From: Fusicatenibacter saccharivorans
GTDB lineage: Bacteria; Bacillota; Clostridia; Lachnospirales; Lachnospiraceae
DNA: 64,000 nt
Assembly: GCF_027667425.1 (NCBI RefSeq)
Contig: NZ_JAQEGR010000017.1
Span: 24,939 to 88,938 of the forward strand
Direction: 5' to 3'
The notes under the pieces are model-generated. The model saw only the letters and a list, made by a program, of their open reading frames with translations. It had not been told where the DNA came from and made no database searches. Shown one piece after another: positions 42,042 to 49,735 of the stretch. Both the position numbers and the translations under genes were made by a program. Each line of letters begins with the position of its first letter. Position 1 is the first letter of the stretch.

Positions 42042-42088
42042 AGCCGCCAGAATCCCGGTGAAAGGGAAATCTGGCGGCTTTGTCTTTT
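42042..42088 (+). terminator. Terminator of the pur operon
   Basis: AGCCGCCAGA and TCTGGCGGCT with an inner TCCC/GGGA stem, followed by TTGTCTTTTT. Confidence 0.85.
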
Positions 42089-42187
42089 TATTCAGAAAAG
42101 GGAATAAAGCGCCGCCGTTCCGGATACAATAGTAAGGAGATCCTTTGCTTTTTAGCAGAATCAGAACAGGAAAGGCGGTCGGAAAAG

Positions 42188-42355
42188 ATGGGAATCGTTT
42201 GTCTGGCGGGGATTTTTGCCGTATTTCTTCTGCTTGCATGGACGCTCTGCCGGGCGGCAGGATGGGAGAAAGAACGGGAAGATCTGGAACAGGAGCAGTA
42301 CCTGAAAGAGTGGCGGGAGAAAAAGTTGAAAAAATCGAAAAAATTTGAAAATTAG
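42188..42355 (+). CDS. Small membrane protein, 55 residues
   Basis: The product begins MGIVCLAGIFAVFLLLAWTL, a single N-terminal membrane helix, followed by a highly charged amphipathic tail rich in Glu and Lys (coiled-coil-like) ending KKSKKFEN. The RBS is weak (GAAAGGCGG about 10 bp upstream). No family is recognised. The gene is likely real from topology, but the start is uncertain. Confidence 0.5.
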   Translation: MGIVCLAGIFAVFLLLAWTLCRAAGWEKEREDLEQEQYLKEWREKKLKKSKKFEN

Positions 42356-42357
42356 TG

Positions 42358-42386
42358 TTGACATTTGGCGGGTGGAATGCTATACT
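42358..42386 (+). promoter_or_regulatory. Promoter of the tRNA pair
   Basis: TTGACA at 42358-42363 and TATACT at 42381-42386 with a 17-bp spacer, a near-consensus strong promoter typical for stable RNA genes. Confidence 0.85.
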
Positions 42387-42439
42387 AACGAAGTCGGTTG
42401 GTGATACAGATAAAAAGCCGACAGACAAAACACTGATGT

Positions 42440-42512
42440 GGGGTCTTAGCTCAGCTGGGAGAGCATCTGCCTTACAAGCAGAGGGTCATAGGTTCGAGCC
42501 CTATAGGCCCCA
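42440..42512 (+). tRNA. tRNA-Val (anticodon TAC)
   Basis: A full cloverleaf: acceptor GGGGTCT with AGGCCCC (one G-T pair), D-arm GCTC/GAGC, anticodon stem TCTGC/GCAGA around CTTACAA, T-arm ATAGG-TTCGAGC-CCTAT, discriminator A. CCA is not encoded. First gene of a two-tRNA transcript. Confidence 0.97.
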
Positions 42513-42545
42513 TATTTTATGAAAAACGGTGTTGAAAATGAATAT

Positions 42546-42619
42546 GGCGAGATAGCTCAGTTGGCTAGAGCACGCGGTTCATACCCGCGGTGTCGAGGGT
42601 TCGAATCCCCCTCTCGCTA
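42546..42619 (+). tRNA. tRNA-Met (anticodon CAT)
   Basis: Acceptor GGCGAGA with TCTCGCT, D-arm GCTC/GAGC, anticodon stem CGCGG/CCGCG around TTCATAC, T-loop TTCGAAT, discriminator A. The 5' end does not show an initiator-type mismatch, so the elongator form is most likely. The T-stem GAGGG opposite CCCCC contains one A-C mismatch. No CCA is encoded. Confidence 0.95.
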
Positions 42620-42625
42620 CTTATG

Positions 42626-42653
42626 GAACCCTTGAGAAATCAAGGGTTCTTTT
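42626..42653 (+). terminator. Terminator of the tRNA operon
   Basis: GAACCCTTG and CAAGGGTTC around a 6-nt loop, followed by TTTT. Confidence 0.85.
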
Positions 42654-42808
42654 GGCTTTATGGACAGTATGATGATATGGCTGTCATGTCAAAATCGTGT
42701 CTTGAAATCCACAGGGATTTGTGAGAAAATAAGACTACCTAAGAGCTTGTTTTGGGCTCTGAAAGTAAATAAAACAGTAATGGATAGAAGAAAGATAAGG
42801 AAAAAACA

Positions 42809-43942
42809 ATGATAGAGTTTAATAAACCACCTTTTATTGGAACAGAACTGGAATACATCCGCCAGGCGGCAGAGGAAAACAACAAGCTGTGCGGCGACGG
42901 TCCTTTTACGAAGAAATGTTCTGCCTGGATGCAGGACAATTTCAACGTAAAACATGCGATGCTTACGACATCCTGCACCCATGCACTGGAAATGGCAGCT
43001 TACCTGTCTGAGATTCGGCCGGGCGACGAAGTGATCATGCCGTCCTACACGTTTGTTTCCACTGCAGATGCCTTTGTTCTGCGCGGAGCAAAAATCGTCT
43101 ACGTGGATATCCGTCCGGATACGATGAACATCGACGAGACCAAGATTGAGGATGCCATCACCGAAAAAACAAAAGCGATTGTTCCGGTTCACTATGCGGG
43201 CGTTGCCTGTGAAATGGATACCATCATGGATATTGCAAAACGCCATAACCTGAAGGTTGTAGAGGATGCGGCACAGGGTGTGAGCGCGTACTACAAGGGA
43301 AAAGCCCTTGGAACGATCGGCGATTTTGGCTGCTACAGCTTCCATGAGACGAAAAACTATACGATGGGAGAGGGCGGCGCGCTGCTGTTCCAGGATGAGA
43401 ATTATCTGGAAAAAGCAGAGATCCTTCGTGAAAAGGGAACGAACCGCAGCAAGTTTTTCCGCGGACAGATCGACAAATATACTTGGATCGACTACGGCTC
43501 CTCCTATCTGCCGAGTGATATGAATGCGGCTTACCTGCTTGCAGAACTCGAGGAACATGAGAAAATCGACAGAAAGCGGATGGCCATCTACAACTATTAC
43601 CATGAGCAGCTCCGTCCGCTGGCTGAGGCCGGAAAGATCGAGCAGCCGGTTGTGCCGGAAGGCTGTGTACATAATGCACATATGTACTTCATCAAGGCAA
43701 GAAATCTGGAAGTGCGTACAAAACTGATCAACTATATGAAAGAGCGCGGTGTGATGTGTGTCTTCCATTACGTTCCGCTCCATACCTCCCCGGCCGGACA
43801 GAAGTTCGGTGTTTTCCACGGAGAGGACAAATACACAACAAAAGAGAGCGAGCGCCTGATGCGTCTGCCGATGTTCTACAGCCTGTCTGAACAGGATATG
43901 GCATATGTCGTAGAGTGCCTCATGGACTTTAAAGAGTGGTAA
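42809..43942 (+). CDS. DegT/DnrJ/EryC1/StrS sugar aminotransferase (RffA/WecE-like)
   Basis: A 377-residue PLP enzyme. Lys182 in SFHETKNYTMGEGGA is the PLP-binding lysine, with DAAQGVSAYYKGKALG before it and HYVPLHTSPAGQKFG near the C-terminus as in dTDP-4-amino-4,6-dideoxygalactose transaminase. It would make a dTDP-linked 4-amino sugar for surface polysaccharide. No other sugar-nucleotide genes are adjacent, so the pathway is inferred. AAGGAAA precedes the ATG, and a YdcF-type gene follows 6 bp later. Confidence 0.88.
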   Translation: MIEFNKPPFIGTELEYIRQAAEENNKLCGDGPFTKKCSAWMQDNFNVKHAMLTTSCTHALEMAAYLSEIRPGDEVIMPSYTFVSTADAFVLRGAKIVYVDIRPDTMNIDETKIEDAITEKTKAIVPVHYAGVACEMDTIMDIAKRHNLKVVEDAAQGVSAYYKGKALGTIGDFGCYSFHETKNYTMGEGGALLFQDENYLEKAEILREKGTNRSKFFRGQIDKYTWIDYGSSYLPSDMNAAYLLAELEEHEKIDRKRMAIYNYYHEQLRPLAEAGKIEQPVVPEGCVHNAHMYFIKARNLEVRTKLINYMKERGVMCVFHYVPLHTSPAGQKFGVFHGEDKYTTKESERLMRLPMFYSLSEQDMAYVVECLMDFKEW

Positions 43943-43948
43943 CATTTC

Positions 43949-44557
43949 ATGTATGAGAAGTTTTTAAACTACTTTACGGACTATATTTTCGTGAAGGATG
44001 AGCCGCAGAAAGCCGATGTGATTTTTGTGCCGGGAAACGGATATCCGCAGATGGCGGCGCACGCGGCAGAACTCTGGAAAGAAGGATTTGCGCCGTATGT
44101 GCTTCCGTCGGGAAGATACAGTACTGTGCTCGGGCATTTCGCCGGTGTACAGGATCTTGCGGAGCAGTACGGCGGGAACTATGAAACCGAGTGGGAGTTT
44201 CTGCGGACGGTACTGCAGAAAAACGGCGTGCCGGAGAAAGCGATTCTGCGCGAAGACCAGGCGACGTATACGTATGAAAATGCACTGCGGTCACGGGAAG
44301 TGACAGATGCGGCGGGCATCGAGGTAAAAAAAGCGATCCTCTGCTGCCGGAATCTCCATGCGAGACGGTGTATTCTGTATTACCAGCTTGTCTACCCGGA
44401 GACAGAGTTTTTTGTCTGTCCTTCGGATATTGAGTTCACCAGAGAAAACTGGCATACAAAGGGTGAATGGATCGACCAGGTGTTAGGAGAAATGGAGCGC
44501 TGCGGCGGTCAGTTCCACAAGATTCTGCGGGAACTGCCGGCGGATTCTGAATTTTAA
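43949..44557 (+). CDS. YdcF family (DUF218) protein
   Basis: A 202-residue soluble protein with the DUF218 pattern: DVIFVPGNGYPQMAAHAAELW, then TYTYENALRSREV, then ILCCRNLHARRCILYY. Family knowledge: a Rossmann-like fold linked in some members (SanA, ElyC) to envelope polysaccharide metabolism; enzymology is unknown. It follows the sugar aminotransferase by 6 bp and is likely co-transcribed. No membrane segment is visible. Confidence 0.85.
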   Translation: MYEKFLNYFTDYIFVKDEPQKADVIFVPGNGYPQMAAHAAELWKEGFAPYVLPSGRYSTVLGHFAGVQDLAEQYGGNYETEWEFLRTVLQKNGVPEKAILREDQATYTYENALRSREVTDAAGIEVKKAILCCRNLHARRCILYYQLVYPETEFFVCPSDIEFTRENWHTKGEWIDQVLGEMERCGGQFHKILRELPADSEF

Positions 44558-44567
44558 CACCAGTAGA

Positions 44568-44740
44568 CAAGAAGTCCCCCGCTTTTAAAGCGGTGAGATG
44601 AATTGTTAAAAGAAACATAACGGCAGTGGTAGGCGGAGAGAAATCGGTATCCTCCACTGACATGAGGAAAGTCACAGTCGAACTATTCTCGACATGTCAG
44701 ACTCCGTGAAAATACCGACTGTAAGTTGAAACGAAAAGAT
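44568..44740 (-). mobile_element. Probable IS200/IS605-type end remnant
   Basis: On the minus strand TTCATCTCACCGCTTTAAAA and GCGGGGGACTTCTTGTCTAC resemble the hairpin-bearing right end of IS605-group elements in Clostridia. Adjacent sequence (44640-44730) folds on itself: CTGACATG with CGACATGTCAG, and CGGTAT with ATACCG. No tnpA or tnpB frame remains. It may be a decayed end or an orphan guide-RNA-like segment. Assigned from memory of such ends. Confidence 0.4.
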
Positions 44741-44837
44741 TTATAAAAAAGAGCGGAAATTGTGGTAAAATTGCGGCTCGTATGGTATACTATCGTTAAG
44801 TTAAGTTTCTAATCTAAAGCAAAGGTTGGTGGACAGT

Positions 44838-45068
44838 ATGAATAAGATTGATGAAGTATTAGAGCTTTTAAAACAGAGAGAACGTGAGAGCGAAAAACCG
44901 AAAAACGTGATTTTATGGGTCCTTGCCATTGTCGGAGCGGTAGCGGCAGTTGCAGGAATCGCATACGCAGTATACCGGTTTGTAACTCCGGATTATCTGG
45001 AAGACTTCGAAGATGATTTCGATGACGATTTCGACGATTACTTCGAGGATGAAGACGAAGATAAGTAG
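44838..45068 (+). CDS. Small single-span membrane protein with Asp/Glu tail
   Basis: A 76-residue protein: a charged amphipathic N-terminus (NKIDEVLELLKQRERESEK), one membrane helix (about residues 24-45), and a tail of DDFDDDFDDYFEDEDED type containing almost only Asp, Glu and Phe. No family is recognised. Its plan matches the proteins at 2652 and 25732, but its promoter lacks the TTGAAA repeat. A GTG four codons earlier is an alternative start. A terminator follows. Confidence 0.75.
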   Translation: MNKIDEVLELLKQRERESEKPKNVILWVLAIVGAVAAVAGIAYAVYRFVTPDYLEDFEDDFDDDFDDYFEDEDEDK

Positions 45069-45080
45069 GATGGAAAAAAG

Positions 45081-45115
45081 AAACTCCGGTGCCGGAACGT
45101 GGTACCGGAGTTTTT
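45081..45115 (+). terminator. Terminator after the Asp/Glu-tail gene
   Basis: AAACTCCGGTGCC and GGTACCGGAGTTT followed by T. Confidence 0.85.
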
Positions 45116-45152
45116 CTGTCCGGAAATCAGTTTGACGTAGAAGGAGAAGAGA

Positions 45153-46820
45153 ATGAAAAAAGGAGAAATTTACGAGGGAGTCGTGGAAAGAATCGATTTC
45201 CCGAATAAAGGACGTGTACATGTGGAGGGCGAGACGGTTACCGTGAAAAATGCAATTCCGGGACAGAAGATCCGCTTTCAGATCAACAAAAAAAGAAAGA
45301 ACCGCATGGAGGGCCGCCTGCTCGAAGTAACAGAAAAATCCCCGATGGAAAAGCGCGATCCGGTCTGCAGTATTTTCCCGTCCTGCGGCGGATGCATGTA
45401 CCAGACGATGAGTTATGAGGATCAGCTTGCAATGAAGGCCGGTCAGGTGAAAAAACTGCTCGACGATGCCCTCGTGGAGGCCGGCCAGGTCAATGAGGCG
45501 GGGGAGGCCGATTATCCGTTCCTTGGAATCAAGGGAAGTCCGAAGGAGTTTGCATACCGGAATAAAATGGAGTTTTCCTTCGGCGATGAATACAAGGACG
45601 GCCCGTTGTCTCTCGGACTTCATAAAAAGGGAAGCACCTACGATGTCCTGACCGCGTGCGACTGCAAAATCGTACATGAGGATTTCACAAAGATTCTGAC
45701 CTGCGTGCTGGCGTACTTTAAAGAGCGGAACGCAAGTTACTACCACAAGATAAGCCACGAGGGTTACCTGCGCCACCTGCTGGTGCGAAGAGCCGAGAAT
45801 ACCGGAGAAATCCTGGTAAATCTCGTCACCACAAGCCAGGAAGAGTGGGATCTGATGCCGCTCGTGCAGGAAGTGCTTGGTCTGCCGCTGGAAGGAAAGG
45901 TTGTCGGATTACTCCATATCATAAATGATTCCCTGGCAGATGTTGTAAAGAGCGATGAGACAAAAGTGCTCTACGGACAGGACTACTTCTATGAAGAACT
46001 CCTCGGACTGAAATTCAAGATCACCCCGTTCTCCTTCTTCCAGACCAATTCCCGTGGCGCGGAAGTTCTCTACAGCACCGCCCGCGAGTTCGTCGGCGAG
46101 ACGAAAGACCGCACGATCTTCGACCTCTACAGCGGAACCGGAACCATCGCCCAGATCCTTGCACCGGTCGCAAAAGAAGTGATCGGCGTGGAAATCGTGG
46201 AAGAAGCTGTTACAGCTGCAAAAGAGAACGCAGAGGCAAACGGCCTTACCAACTGCAGTTTCCTCGCCGGAGACGTGCTGAAGGTGATCGATGAAATCGA
46301 AGAAAAACCGGACTTCATCGTTCTTGATCCACCGCGCGAAGGAATCCATCCGAAGGCTCTGCCGAAGATAGTTGATTTATATAGGTGTGAAAAAATGCTT
46401 TACATCTCCTGCAAGCCGACTTCTCTTGCGCGGGATCTGGTAGAGTTTGCAAAATATGGATACCGTGTAGAAAAAGTCTGCTGTGTTGATATGTTTCCGG
46501 GAACGGTGCATGTGGAGACGGTTGTTCTTTTGTCCCAACAAAAGCCAGATGACACCATAGAGATCGACCTGGACCTGGATGAGCTGGACGCTACTGCTGC
46601 CGAGACCAAAGCTACCTATGAGGAAATTAAGGCATATATCTGGGATACGCACCATTTGAAAGTATCCAGCCTGTATATCTCACAGATTAAACGCAAGTGC
46701 GGATTAGAGGTTGGCCAGAATTATAACCTGTCCAAATCTGAAAATCCGAAAGTGCCAAAGTGTCCGCCAGAAAAGGAAGCGGCTATTATGGATGCACTGA
46801 AACATTTTCAAACGATTTGA
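45153..46820 (+). CDS. rlmD: 23S rRNA (uracil-5-)-methyltransferase RlmD/RumA family, 3' end replaced by a mobile element
   Basis: A 555-residue protein. It has an N-terminal TRAM domain (1-60), Fe-S cysteines in DPVCSIFPSCGGCMYQ with a later CDCK, the SAM site FDLYSGTGTIAQILAP, and the catalytic region IVLDPPREGIHPKAL with the later Cys in MLYISCKPTSLARDL. It methylates a uracil of 23S rRNA (the exact position is unknown). Normal RlmD/RlmCD is about 430-465 residues and ends just after the HVETVVLL segment. Here about 100 more residues follow, ending in a tail found behind RumA in other Firmicutes and often linked to integrated elements. Joining at GAGAC (46515) with 61470 onward would restore a 465-residue end, VETVVLLQRKNM. 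Confidence 0.9.
   Translation: MKKGEIYEGVVERIDFPNKGRVHVEGETVTVKNAIPGQKIRFQINKKRKNRMEGRLLEVTEKSPMEKRDPVCSIFPSCGGCMYQTMSYEDQLAMKAGQVKKLLDDALVEAGQVNEAGEADYPFLGIKGSPKEFAYRNKMEFSFGDEYKDGPLSLGLHKKGSTYDVLTACDCKIVHEDFTKILTCVLAYFKERNASYYHKISHEGYLRHLLVRRAENTGEILVNLVTTSQEEWDLMPLVQEVLGLPLEGKVVGLLHIINDSLADVVKSDETKVLYGQDYFYEELLGLKFKITPFSFFQTNSRGAEVLYSTAREFVGETKDRTIFDLYSGTGTIAQILAPVAKEVIGVEIVEEAVTAAKENAEANGLTNCSFLAGDVLKVIDEIEEKPDFIVLDPPREGIHPKALPKIVDLYRCEKMLYISCKPTSLARDLVEFAKYGYRVEKVCCVDMFPGTVHVETVVLLSQQKPDDTIEIDLDLDELDATAAETKATYEEIKAYIWDTHHLKVSSLYISQIKRKCGLEVGQNYNLSKSENPKVPKCPPEKEAAIMDALKHFQTI
46515..46519 (+). repeat. Proposed attL core (in rlmD)
   Basis: GAGAC within GTGGAGACGGTTGTTCTT. The same pentamer in the same codon context occurs at 61470-61474 within GTTGAGACTGTGGTGTTG (12 of 18 bases identical). 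Confidence 0.5.
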
Positions 46821-46835
46821 GGGAGGTTGATGAAT

Positions 46836-48638
46836 ATGGCAAAGAGTATGACAGAAGATGCTGTTCGCGACTTAGCTCGTGAAGCTCTTGGTTTGGTTGA
46901 TAGTGAAATTGCGCGTGCTGGTGTGGGGCAGCTTACCACATTCAATCAGCTTGGGTTCCCAGGAGTAGCTGATAAACCAGATGGTTGGTATCTGCCGAAT
47001 AATAAAAATGAGGTTGCAGTTGTTCTGGAAACGAAAGCAACTCGTATTACTCTTGGACAAGCGCAAGTTGATGAAGTTCTGAAAAACGTGCGCATTATGC
47101 AAACACAATATAAGAAGGTTGTAGGAATTCTATATAACGGAGAAGATATTCGTGTTTTCAAAGGTGAAGAGGAAGTAAAGACACCCACCAAGTTGCAGAG
47201 TGTTAGCTATTATCTGTCTCTGTATACCGTGGATAGTATTGATAAAGAGCGAATCTATGAATTAACCGCAAAGATCAATAATGGGCTACATTTTGAATTT
47301 GGTATTAAAAACCTGTATCATCGTATGATATTTACTGCATGCGCTTTAGTAGCTGAACGTTATGGTGCTGGATTGCAGCGTCTAAAAGATATGGGGTATG
47401 CGACATTCCATACAGCAATTCATTCGACGCTGTCCAAATCGCTCGAAGATAGCCGAAAGCAAAATGCTAAAATTGATATTCTGTTGGAAGAATATTCCGA
47501 CATTAAAATGAATACAACGGACAATCAGCAGGCAATCAATGATTTTATCGACTGGGTTGTTGAGATCTCCGAGTGTGTCAACTCAAATGAATGGCGTGGT
47601 GAAGACGTAATGGGCATCTTCTTTAACGAATTCAATCGTTACAAGAAGAAGTCTGAGGCTGGTCAGGTATTTACGCCTGAGCATATCACCGACTTTATGT
47701 ATAAGATTCTTGATGTGAATAAAGATGACTATATATTGGACGCGACTTGCGGTTCAGGTGGCTTCCTTGTAAAGGCTATGGCAAATATGATCCGAGAGGC
47801 CGGAGGTATGCAGGCAGATGCAGCTGCCGAAATTAAGTCAAACCATCTTTATGGAATTGAGTTTGACCGCGAAATTTATGCATTGGCGTGCGCAAACATG
47901 CTGATTCATAAAGACGGCAAAACCAACCTTGAGCAGATGGATGCCCGTACTGATCCTGCCTGCAAGTGGATGAAATCGAAGCCTATCACGAAAGTTTTGA
48001 TGAACCCGCCGTACGAGAACAAATATGGGTGCATGAAAATTGTTGAAAATGTGCTGGATAATGTTCCTGCTCACACGCAATGTGCATTTATCTTGCCTGA
48101 TAAGAAGTTAGAAAAGGCAAGCAAGGCCCAGATGAAGCGTATTCTGAAGAATCATCGTCTGCGAAAAGTCATTAAATTGCCTGAAGACTTGTTCTTTGGC
48201 GTTGGTATCACTACAAGCATTTTTGTATTTGAAGCTGGCGTTGGGCAAGAAGGAAAGGAATTCTTTGCTTGCTATATGGAGTCTGATGGACTTGCAACAG
48301 TTAAAAACAAAGGGCGGCATGATATTTACGGAAAGTGGGCAGCTATCGAGGCACATTGGGTTGAAGTCATGGAAAAGCAGTCCGGTGATGATACGTGTCA
48401 ATGGGTTAATCCTGCCGAGCATTTATCATATCAGGTACCACAGAAGCCGTTCGAGATTTTCGAGGAAGACTTCCGCAAGACAGCAATGGACTATCTGATG
48501 TTCCAAAAGAGGATCGATGTGAAAACATTTGGCGAGAAACTGATGACCACAGCGCTGTATTCGAGCCAAGTAAGTATTGATGATGAGACCGTGACCGTTT
48601 CTATGCAGAAAGGTGGTGACGGTGATGACGAAAATTGA
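46836..48638 (+). CDS. BcgI-like fused restriction-methyltransferase subunit
   Basis: A 600-residue protein. Residues about 1-130 hold a PD-(D/E)xK-like nuclease pattern: Asp49 in DKPDGWY and Glu65-x-Lys67 in VVLETKA. Residues about 270-520 are an N6-adenine methyltransferase with SAM motif LDATCGSGGFLVKAM and catalytic NPPYENKYG. A helical region connects them. This order, with a separate specificity subunit next, matches type IIB BcgI (subunit A about 637 residues), which cuts on both sides of its site and also methylates. A plain type I HsdM is the alternative, but no hsdR is present. GGGAGG lies 9 bp before the chosen ATG. Lower GC than rlmD. Confidence 0.82.
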   Translation: MAKSMTEDAVRDLAREALGLVDSEIARAGVGQLTTFNQLGFPGVADKPDGWYLPNNKNEVAVVLETKATRITLGQAQVDEVLKNVRIMQTQYKKVVGILYNGEDIRVFKGEEEVKTPTKLQSVSYYLSLYTVDSIDKERIYELTAKINNGLHFEFGIKNLYHRMIFTACALVAERYGAGLQRLKDMGYATFHTAIHSTLSKSLEDSRKQNAKIDILLEEYSDIKMNTTDNQQAINDFIDWVVEISECVNSNEWRGEDVMGIFFNEFNRYKKKSEAGQVFTPEHITDFMYKILDVNKDDYILDATCGSGGFLVKAMANMIREAGGMQADAAAEIKSNHLYGIEFDREIYALACANMLIHKDGKTNLEQMDARTDPACKWMKSKPITKVLMNPPYENKYGCMKIVENVLDNVPAHTQCAFILPDKKLEKASKAQMKRILKNHRLRKVIKLPEDLFFGVGITTSIFVFEAGVGQEGKEFFACYMESDGLATVKNKGRHDIYGKWAAIEAHWVEVMEKQSGDDTCQWVNPAEHLSYQVPQKPFEIFEEDFRKTAMDYLMFQKRIDVKTFGEKLMTTALYSSQVSIDDETVTVSMQKGGDGDDEN

Positions 48639-49680
48639 TATAAGTGAGTGGAAGCCTTTTGCTATAGGCAATATCTTTGATGTTATCAAAGGCACACGTC
48701 TTACTAAAGCCCATATGAAATCGGGAGATATCCGTTTTATCGGATCATCGTCCATGAACAATGGTTGCACTTCATTGGTGGGTAATACAGAGAATATGCA
48801 CCCGGCAAATACGATTACCGTTTGCTATAATGGTAGTGTTGGAGAAACGTTTTATCAAGATGAGCCGTTTCTTGCTTCGGACGATGTCAACGTGCTATAT
48901 CCGAAATTTAATATGAATCGTAATATTGCATTGTTTATAGCACCTCTGATTAAAGCCATCAGTGCACGCTACAACTATGTTGATAAGTGGAAGCAAGATG
49001 TTATGGTTGCGGATGAAATTATGCTTCCTGTTGACATAAACGGTGAACCGGACTGGGCATACATGGATGAATACATGTCAGAGATCGTGAAAGAATCTGA
49101 GGTAAACCTTGCAAGTTTAATGAAAGCCGATAACGAAAAACATGAGGTGAATACTTCTGAATGGAAGGAATTTACTATTGGAGATTTATTTGATATTCAT
49201 CCAACCAAGGCTTACAAGAAAATCAATATTGAACTTTTTGAAGACGATGGTACGAACCCAGTTGTTGTAAACACAGGATTTAATAATGGCGTTGGTGGAT
49301 ATTCCAATTTAGATTGTACAGAAAAGGCTGGGACTATTACATTTACTGACACCGCAGCGAAAAGCACGGATTCCTTTTTCTATCAGGAGAAAGATTTTAT
49401 CGGTTATCCACACGTGCAGGGGATGTACGCCAAAACACACGAATGGACAAGAAACGAGGGATTGTTTTTGAACTCGGTTATCAAGTCGATATTAAATGGC
49501 AGGTATGATTTTATTAGAAAAATGACACGGGCTGAAATGCTCAAATTAAAAGTTAAGTTGCCAGCAGTGAAACAGATGGATGGAACATATATACCTGATT
49601 GGGCATATATGGAAGAACACATGCGTTCTGTCATGAAGGATGCAGAGATTGATTTGACTGCTATGCAGACAATATTCTGA
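48625..49680 (+). CDS. Specificity subunit (HsdS/BcgIB-like)
   Basis: A 351-residue protein of two tandem target-recognition halves. Each opens with a SEWKPF/SEWKEF-type segment followed by IG-(N/D)-(I/L)-FD, and each ends with a PDWAYM-(D/E)-E-(Y/H)-M repeat. The two variable regions should recognise the two halves of a bipartite DNA site. The start overlaps the end of the upstream gene by 14 bp, so the two subunits are co-translated. Length is close to BcgIB (about 340). The recognition sequence cannot be predicted by eye. Confidence 0.85.
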   Translation: MTKIDISEWKPFAIGNIFDVIKGTRLTKAHMKSGDIRFIGSSSMNNGCTSLVGNTENMHPANTITVCYNGSVGETFYQDEPFLASDDVNVLYPKFNMNRNIALFIAPLIKAISARYNYVDKWKQDVMVADEIMLPVDINGEPDWAYMDEYMSEIVKESEVNLASLMKADNEKHEVNTSEWKEFTIGDLFDIHPTKAYKKINIELFEDDGTNPVVVNTGFNNGVGGYSNLDCTEKAGTITFTDTAAKSTDSFFYQEKDFIGYPHVQGMYAKTHEWTRNEGLFLNSVIKSILNGRYDFIRKMTRAEMLKLKVKLPAVKQMDGTYIPDWAYMEEHMRSVMKDAEIDLTAMQTIF

Positions 49681-49688
49681 GCAACAGT

Positions 49689-49730
49689 GATATAAGGCCC
49701 GTCGTCCTATTGGGCGGCGGGCCTTATATC
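49689..49730. terminator. Bidirectional terminator between the RM and Gabija-like operons
   Basis: GATATAAGGCCCG and CGGGCCTTATATC are inverted arms between the convergent specificity gene and helicase gene. Confidence 0.8.
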
Positions 49731-49735
49731 AAACG

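Noticed and set aside
42689..43945. Long minus-strand open frame opposite the sugar aminotransferase gene
   Set aside because: It mirrors the codon structure of a gene with clear PLP motifs and shows no motif or RBS of its own.
44436..44675. Minus-strand frame overlapping the ydcF end as a transposase tail
   Set aside because: It overlaps a confident gene and shows no TnpB catalytic or zinc motif; only the non-coding end signature was kept.
46836..48638. Ordinary type I HsdM
   Set aside because: No hsdR is adjacent, and the N-terminus carries a D...E-x-K nuclease pattern, so a fused BcgI-like subunit fits better; kept as an alternative only.
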